NCBI GenBank assembly: GCA_022790685.1
Contig: JAAVXQ010000008.1
Span: 1 to 21,750 of the forward strand
From: Clostridia bacterium
GTDB taxonomy: Bacteria; Bacillota; Clostridia; TANB77; CAG-508
Direction of reading: 5' to 3'
Length of the DNA: 21,750 nucleotides
Shown in pieces: positions 16,953 through 21,750 of this stretch. Within the stretch, counting starts at the first letter, position 1. Each line of letters starts with the position of its first letter. Both the position numbers and the translations under genes were made by a program. Under the pieces are notes generated by a model. The model was given only the letters and a program-made list of their open reading frames with translations. It was not told where the DNA came from and did no database searches.

Positions 16953-16981
16953 TTGTTTAATATGTATTCATATGATATAAT
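16953..16981 (+). promoter_or_regulatory. Promoter for the TPR gene
   Basis: TTGTTT (16953-16958), a 17-nt spacer and TATAAT (16976-16981) with an upstream TG (extended -10), 43 nt before the start codon. Confidence 0.7.
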
Positions 16982-17024
16982 CTTCTAAAAAATAGGATGT
17001 AGAAATTTAAAGGAGAAAAAGTCT

Positions 17025-18335
17025 GTGATTGAAAAAATATTATTCAATTTATTAGCATTTTCCTTATTTATAATAATATTTTTTAAAATTATTAGGAAAA
17101 ATGATGCAAATTATATAATCTTATTAATTTTAGAAGCAATTGGAGTTTTAATAAGTTTTGTAGCTATTAAATTAAGAATAGAAGAAAATGTATTTTGGAG
17201 TTCATTAAGATATATATTATCAGTAATAATACCAATAATAATAATTATTATAGAAGCAAAAGGAATTAATTTTTCAGAAATTTTAAGTGTATTTTTAGCT
17301 AAATTTTTTATAATGATAGGTGATAATAAACTTGCTAAAGCAATACTTATAAAGCTAGTTACAAAATATCCAGAAAGTTATTTTGGACATAAAATTTTAG
17401 CTGAAATATATGAAAAAGAAGGTGGAATGCGAAGAGCTATAGATGAATATGTAACTTCAGTAGATATTAGAAAAAATGATTATAAATCATATTTTAAAAT
17501 AGCAGATTTACTAAAAGAATTGGGCAAAAAAGATGAAGCCATAGAAATGCTTAATAACTTAGTAAAAAATAAACCAGATTGCTATGAAGCCTCTGTTTTA
17601 TTAGGAGAACTATTATGTGAACAAGAAAGATTTAAAGAGGCTGCAAATGTATATCATGAAGCTTTAAAATTTAGACCAGCTGATTATGATTTGTATTACA
17701 ATTTAGGAATAGTTTATACTAGACTTAGTGATTTTCAAATGGCAAAAGAGATGTATGAAAAAGCAGCAGAAATTAATCATAGATCATATGGAGCATATTA
17801 TAATTTAGGACAAATTGCGTTTATACAAAAAGACTTAGAAACAGCTGAAAAATACTTTAAAAATAGTTTATATGGAGATTTAGAAGCAATGTCATATTAT
17901 CAGCTTGCAAAAATATATGCATTTAAAGGAGAAAAGGATAAAGCTATAAATTTCTTAAATAAGGCTATAGAACTAGAGCCTAAATTACTAGAAAAAGCTT
18001 CACATGAAAAATATTTTGAAAAAATTAAAGAATATATAACTGTTTCTGTGAAAATGGATAAGCAAGAAGAAACTGAAAACAGAGATATGGAAATTGATGA
18101 AGAAGAAGCAGAAGAAACTAGAAGAGTTTTAGAAATACAGGAAATAATTGCAAGAGAATATTTAGAAGAAGTAACTAGTCTTATAGAAAATATGAGTGAA
18201 TCTGCTTCAAAGCAAAAAATAGAAGAAAAAATAAATATGATTTTTGAAAAAGAAAGAAAAGATAAGAAAGTAGAAGAAAAGGAAAAAGTAATAGATAAAA
18301 AAGAAGAAAGACCAAAAGAGTTAGGAACAAACTAG
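17025..18335 (+). CDS. Membrane-anchored TPR protein
   Basis: Function unknown. Three N-terminal membrane segments lie at about residues 1-23, 29-50 and 58-80, followed by a long soluble part. Tetratricopeptide repeats run from about residue 95 to 325, for example PESYFGHKILAEIYEKEG, YDLYYNLGIVYTRLSDFQMA and GAYYNLGQIAFIQKDLETA. Such repeats form protein-binding solenoids, so a scaffold role at the membrane is likely. The last 90 residues are strongly charged (Glu/Lys) and probably helical or coiled coil. Start is GTG 17025 behind AAAGGAG. It has its own promoter. The 55 nt before dpaA are A/T only and contain no clear terminator. Confidence 0.85.
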   Translation: MIEKILFNLLAFSLFIIIFFKIIRKNDANYIILLILEAIGVLISFVAIKLRIEENVFWSSLRYILSVIIPIIIIIIEAKGINFSEILSVFLAKFFIMIGDNKLAKAILIKLVTKYPESYFGHKILAEIYEKEGGMRRAIDEYVTSVDIRKNDYKSYFKIADLLKELGKKDEAIEMLNNLVKNKPDCYEASVLLGELLCEQERFKEAANVYHEALKFRPADYDLYYNLGIVYTRLSDFQMAKEMYEKAAEINHRSYGAYYNLGQIAFIQKDLETAEKYFKNSLYGDLEAMSYYQLAKIYAFKGEKDKAINFLNKAIELEPKLLEKASHEKYFEKIKEYITVSVKMDKQEETENRDMEIDEEEAEETRRVLEIQEIIAREYLEEVTSLIENMSESASKQKIEEKINMIFEKERKDKKVEEKEKVIDKKEERPKELGTN

Positions 18336-18390
18336 TATAAATTTTACTTAAGAAAAATATAATATATTTATATTATTATAGAAAGGAATA

Positions 18391-19263
18391 GTGATTAATT
18401 TGGAAAAATCAATAGGAGTTGTAGGAGGAGACCTACGAATTATTAAATTAATAGAAATGTTAACAAGTGATGGCTATAAGGTATATACTTATGGATTAGA
18501 GAATTCTGAGGAACTACTTAATATAGATGGAGTTGAAATGTGTCCAACAATAGATGAGGCAGTAAAATATTCTAAAGTAGTTATAGGGCCAATACCACTT
18601 TCAAGTGACAGAAAAAATATATCTGCACCATTTGGAAGAAATAAGCTTTCAATAGAAGATTTTGTAAAGGCTTTAAAAGGAAAATATTTAATAGCAGGAA
18701 ATATTGGAATTAAAGAAGAATTAGATAATAATAAAGTTCAATATACTGATTTATTAAAAAGAGAAGAATTTACAGTTTTAAATACAATAGCAACAGCAGA
18801 AGGAACAATACAGATTGCTATGGAAGAAACACAAAGAACTGTTCATGGAACTAAAGTTTTAGTAATGGGATTTGGAAGAATAGGAAAAGTTCTTGCTAAA
18901 ATGTTAGATGGAATAGGTGCAGATGTTTATTGTGAAGCAAGAAAAAATGAAGATATTGCTTGGATTAAAGCATATGGATATAATTCTATACATTTAAATA
19001 ATTTAGATGAACATTTAGAAAAATTTGATATTATTATAAATACAATTCCATTCCAAATTTTAGATTCAGATAGATTAGATTTATTGAAAAAAGATGTAGT
19101 AATAATAGATTTAGCTTCAAATCCAGGAGGAGTAGATAGAAAGGCTGCTAGAGAAAAAGATCTTAAAGTTATATGGGCGTTATCTTTACCAGGAAAAGTT
19201 GCACCTCTTACTTCAGCAGAATTTATAAAAGAAACCTTATATCATGTACTAAAAGAATTATAA
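18391..19263 (+). CDS. dpaA: Dipicolinate synthase subunit A
   Basis: Makes dipicolinate, the spore-core metabolite, from a lysine-pathway intermediate in the mother cell. 290 residues. The N-terminal DpaA domain (GVVGGDLRIIKLIEML at about 9-24, VVIGPIPLSSD, FGRNKLSIEDF) is followed by an NAD(P)-binding Rossmann domain with GFGRIGK at about 159-165 and IDLASNPGGVD near the end. Start GTG 18391 lies close behind GAAAGGA; TTG 18400 is an alternative with longer spacing. In Bacillus dpaA is followed by dpaB; here uppP follows after 27 nt and dpaB is not in the window. The presence of dpaA suggests a spore former, but I see no convincing sporulation sigma-factor promoter. Confidence 0.92.
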   Translation: MINLEKSIGVVGGDLRIIKLIEMLTSDGYKVYTYGLENSEELLNIDGVEMCPTIDEAVKYSKVVIGPIPLSSDRKNISAPFGRNKLSIEDFVKALKGKYLIAGNIGIKEELDNNKVQYTDLLKREEFTVLNTIATAEGTIQIAMEETQRTVHGTKVLVMGFGRIGKVLAKMLDGIGADVYCEARKNEDIAWIKAYGYNSIHLNNLDEHLEKFDIIINTIPFQILDSDRLDLLKKDVVIIDLASNPGGVDRKAAREKDLKVIWALSLPGKVAPLTSAEFIKETLYHVLKEL

Positions 19264-19290
19264 AGTTTTAAAGTAAGATGGAGGAATAAA

Positions 19291-20091
19291 ATGACAATTT
19301 TTCAGTCGATAATTTTAGGAATAGTGCAAGGGCTTACAGAATTACTACCAATATCAAGTTCTGCACATTTAAATATTATTCCATGGATTTTTAATTGGAA
19401 TGATATTCCAGGTTCATTTGATATAGCGCTTCATTTTGGAACCTTACTTGCAATAGGAATTTTCTTCTTTAAAGACTGGATTTCTTTGATAGTAGGAGGC
19501 TTTAAGACAGCTTTAAAAAAAGAAAAATCCACAGAAGGAAAAATGTTTTGGTATTTAGTAGCAGCTACTATACCAGGAGGAATAATAGGTTACATATGTG
19601 ATAGTTTTATAGATACACTTTTAGAAGAAAGACAAATGATAGCAAGAGGTGTAATAGCTATCTGTCTGATAGTACTAGGTATAGTTTTGTATTTAGTAGA
19701 TAAAAATTGTAAATCTGAAACAAAATATGAAAATATGACATTTAAACAAACTTTTTTAATAGGTTTATCACAAGCGCTAGCTTTTATACCAGGAGTATCA
19801 AGGTCTGGTATAACAATGACAACAGCAAGAATTATGAAAGTAGAAAGAGAAAGTGCTGCTAAATATTCTTTTATGCTATCAGCGCCTATAGTACTTGGAG
19901 CAGTTATATTTAAATTAGATGAATTTATATTTAATACAGCATTTGTTTTAGGAGTATTAACAAGCTTTATAGTAGGAATAATAGTTGTAAAATTTTTATT
20001 AGATTATTTGAAGAAAGGTAGCTTTAAAGCATTTGCAATTTATAGAGTATTATTTGGATTACTAATATTTGCATTAATGGTTATAAAATAA
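19291..20091 (+). CDS. uppP: Undecaprenyl-diphosphatase (BacA/UppP)
   Basis: Integral membrane phosphatase that recycles undecaprenyl diphosphate to the monophosphate carrier; overexpression in other bacteria gives bacitracin resistance. At 266 residues it is normal in length. Both signature motifs are present: GIVQGLTELLPISSSAHL near the N-terminus (the usual TEFLP reads TELLP) and IPGVSRSGITMT at about 170-180. About eight membrane segments. Start ATG 19291 lies behind TGGAGGA. It follows dpaA closely and precedes the sortase gene by 23 nt, so the three may share a transcript. Confidence 0.95.
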   Translation: MTIFQSIILGIVQGLTELLPISSSAHLNIIPWIFNWNDIPGSFDIALHFGTLLAIGIFFFKDWISLIVGGFKTALKKEKSTEGKMFWYLVAATIPGGIIGYICDSFIDTLLEERQMIARGVIAICLIVLGIVLYLVDKNCKSETKYENMTFKQTFLIGLSQALAFIPGVSRSGITMTTARIMKVERESAAKYSFMLSAPIVLGAVIFKLDEFIFNTAFVLGVLTSFIVGIIVVKFLLDYLKKGSFKAFAIYRVLFGLLIFALMVIK

Positions 20092-20114
20092 AACAAAGGA
20101 GGAACTATAGATAT

Positions 20115-20799
20115 ATGGCAGGTAAACATTCATCAGATGAAGAATTTGATTTTGGAAGTATTCCATGGAAGAAAATAGGGATAGTATTAATAGTAATACT
20201 TGCTATTGCAGGCTTATGCACAGGAATATATTTTGGAAAAAAGGCGTATGATAAGAAAAAACAAGAAGAACTAGAAAAACAGAAATTAACGCAAGAAGAG
20301 CAAAATAGCAAAAAGATGCCTGAAGAAATAGAAGGATATAAAGTTTTAGGAAAAGTTGTAATTGAGAAATTAGAGATAGAAGAATACATATTAGACTCCT
20401 TTGAAGATAAAGCTTTAGAAAAAGGTATACGGAAAACTTTATGGAGAAAATTTAAATGAAATTGGAAACTTTACTTTAGTTGGACATAATTATGATAAAG
20501 TTTTCAAAAGACTAGAAGAATTAAATGTTGGAGATGAATTTTATATACAAGATATAAAATCTGCTAATGAAGAAGAAAAAAGCTATTATAAAATTACTGA
20601 AATATTAGAAATTGAACCAACAGACTTATCAGTATTACTACCAAAAGATAATAAAACAGAACTTACATTAATAACATGTAAAGAAGGTGCAGCTTCAAGA
20701 GTTATGGTAAAATCAGAAAAAATAGAAGAAAATAATATAGAAGATGTTACAAATGCAGACAATGAAAATGAAGTAGAGAATAATGTAACATCAGAATAG
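20115..20799 (+). CDS. Sortase, read through a +1 shift at CGG 20430
   Basis: Membrane-bound transpeptidase that attaches surface proteins to the wall or joins pilin subunits. Start ATG 20115 lies behind AAAGGAGGAA. Zero frame gives a cytoplasmic tail, one membrane helix (about 20-42) and a linker, then CGG at codon 106, and would stop at 20459. Skipping C20430 gives GKLYGENLNEIGNFTLVGHN, with catalytic His124, TLITC with catalytic Cys188, and Arg195 seven residues later. These are the three conserved active-site residues in normal order and spacing. Joined length is 227 residues, with an acidic Asn/Glu-rich C-terminal tail. Everything catalytic lies after the shift, so the zero-frame product would be inert. 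The sortase class is not certain; the N-terminal anchor and TLxTC suggest class D or a close relative. A secreted SH3b protein follows. Confidence 0.9.
20430..20433 (+). other. CGGA recoding site in the sortase gene
   Basis: Codon 106 in zero frame is CGG, followed by A. The context is ata-C-GGA-aaa. Reading GGA as Gly restores GIGKLYGENLNEIGNF, which leads straight into the sortase catalytic domain. The preceding codon is ATA. Confidence 0.85.
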
Positions 20800-20835
20800 A
20801 AAAACTTAAGAAATAAAAAGAGGTGGTAATATAAG

Positions 20836-21750
20836 ATGAAAAAAACAAAATATCAAATTTTTTTGATAGTATTAATAATGATAATTGGTATCTTGTCAGT
20901 ATGTATAGAAAGAGTATATGCAGCTTCAACAGTTCAAGTTTCTAGTCACAATAACAAGGTTGGAGAAGCTGTAGCAGTAAGTATAACATTGCCTGATGGA
21001 ACAAATTCGTATAATGGAACAATAACATGGGACGCAAGTAAATTACAATATGTAGGAAACTCTTGTAATGGAACTTTAGAAGGTTCAACATTATATGTAG
21101 CAAATGGAAATTCAAATGATGGAGCAGTTGAAAACTTTACAGTAACTTTTAATATTATTGCAGAAGGAGAAGCAGTAGTAGCTGCAAAACTTCGTTGTTT
21201 AGACTATTTAGGAAATATACTACATAATGATACAAACTATGGTTCTATAAAAACAGCAGCTCAAAATAATCAAGCTCCAAAAGAGCCAACTTTTACAGCT
21301 GTAAATGAAACTGTTTATACAAAAGATAGTTGTAATGTAAGAGAAAGCTATTCAACAGATAGTAAAAAAATAACTAAATTAGAAAAAGGAAAGCAATTAA
21401 AAAGAATTGGTGTTGGAGATAATGGTTGGTCTAAAGTAGAATATAATGGAAAAACTGTATATATATCTAGCCAATTTTTAACCACAGAAAAACCACCAGA
21501 TCCAAAATTTAAAGAAGTGAACGAAATTATGTATACAGCTCAAGAATGCAATGTTAGAAAAAGTTTTACTACAGATAGTGATAAAGTGGGATATTTTAAA
21601 TTTGCAGAAGAAGTAAAAGTAACTGGTATTGGAGATAATGGTTGGTCAAAAATCGAATATAAAGGTGAAGTAGCTTATGTGAAAAGTACTCTTTTAGTAA
21701 AAGAAAAGCCAGAACCACCTGAAAATAATATAATAGATAACAATGCAATA
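20836..21750 (+). CDS. Secreted cohesin-like/SH3b protein, 3' partial
   Basis: Predicted extracellular protein that continues past the window. Start ATG 20836 lies behind GAGGTGG. The signal peptide is MKKTKYQIFLIVLIMIIGIL with a cleavage region near VYAAS (about residue 31). Residues about 32-140 resemble a cohesin-like beta-sandwich (VQVSSHNNKVGEAVAVSI, TWDASKLQYVG, FTVTFNIIAEGEA). Two bacterial SH3 domains follow (about 160-215 and 235-290), each with C/NVR, a GIGDNGW- or GVGDNGW-type loop, and VYISS/AYVKS ends. A Pro/Asn-rich linker begins at the edge. SH3b domains commonly bind peptidoglycan peptides. It lies 36 nt after the sortase stop and could be a substrate or partner, but any sorting signal lies outside the window. 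Confidence 0.85.
   Translation, partial: MKKTKYQIFLIVLIMIIGILSVCIERVYAASTVQVSSHNNKVGEAVAVSITLPDGTNSYNGTITWDASKLQYVGNSCNGTLEGSTLYVANGNSNDGAVENFTVTFNIIAEGEAVVAAKLRCLDYLGNILHNDTNYGSIKTAAQNNQAPKEPTFTAVNETVYTKDSCNVRESYSTDSKKITKLEKGKQLKRIGVGDNGWSKVEYNGKTVYISSQFLTTEKPPDPKFKEVNEIMYTAQECNVRKSFTTDSDKVGYFKFAEEVKVTGIGDNGWSKIEYKGEVAYVKSTLLVKEKPEPPENNIIDNNAI

Noticed and set aside
18336..18390. Sporulation promoter or terminator before dpaA
   Set aside because: The stretch is almost purely A/T with imperfect palindromes. I found no convincing sigma-K or sigma-E boxes and no stable G-C-containing stem.
4240..20433. Pseudogenes or sequencing errors as the cause of the four frame breaks
   Set aside because: All four have the identical form (in-frame CGG followed by A, C extra). 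The downstream parts are free of stops and keep all motifs, and one is an AspRS. Hundreds of other GGA codons show no such error. Raw reads should still be checked.
4240..20433. Simple reassignment of CGG to another amino acid in the zero frame
   Set aside because: A changed meaning would keep the frame. Here the zero frame becomes nonsense with an early stop, and homology continues only at +1.

Overview
The window comes from a low-GC, probably spore-forming member of the Clostridia. This rests on very A+T-rich DNA, AGA as the dominant arginine codon, Gram-positive PolC, a T-box leader, ChW surface repeats and a dipicolinate synthase subunit A. All genes found are on the + strand. No rRNA, tRNA, CRISPR array or transposon was seen.

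Layout. 2-3085: 3' part of a secreted GH25 muramidase with six ChW repeats. 3086-3543: terminator, palindrome, promoter and a T-box leader. 3544-5305: aspS. 5351-6286: unrecognised protein. 6443-7430: greA and a Nudix hydrolase. 7553-11488: conserved pyrH-frr-uppS-cdsA-rseP cluster, without dxr or ispG. 11568-16838: zinc-ribbon membrane protein, polC and a DUF1294 membrane protein. 17025-18335: membrane-anchored TPR protein. 18391-20091: dpaA and uppP. 20115-20799: sortase. 20836-21750: secreted cohesin-like/SH3b protein running off the window. The themes are translation (aspS, frr, T-box), envelope lipid metabolism (uppS, cdsA, uppP) and surface proteins (muramidase, sortase, SH3b protein).

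Main discovery. Four unrelated genes (aspS, rseP, the DUF1294 gene, the sortase gene) are each broken by an apparent +1 frameshift, and all four breaks have the same form. A zero-frame CGG codon is followed by A, and the family-typical protein resumes if the C is skipped and GGA is read as glycine. By my manual count these are the only four in-frame CGG codons in the window. None is read as arginine, although CGT, CGA and CGC are used as arginine about 12 times. About ten CGGA tetranucleotides outside the zero frame are read through normally. This looks like systematic recoding of CGG(A), either +1 frameshifting at an unassigned codon or four-base decoding, rather than pseudogenes or sequencing error. 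AspRS is normally essential, and the joined proteins have full family lengths with every catalytic motif intact.

A second point of interest is the T-box before aspS. Its specifier loop offers AAC (Asn), overlapped by GAA (Glu), rather than an Asp codon. That would fit a non-discriminating AspRS feeding tRNA-dependent Asn synthesis.
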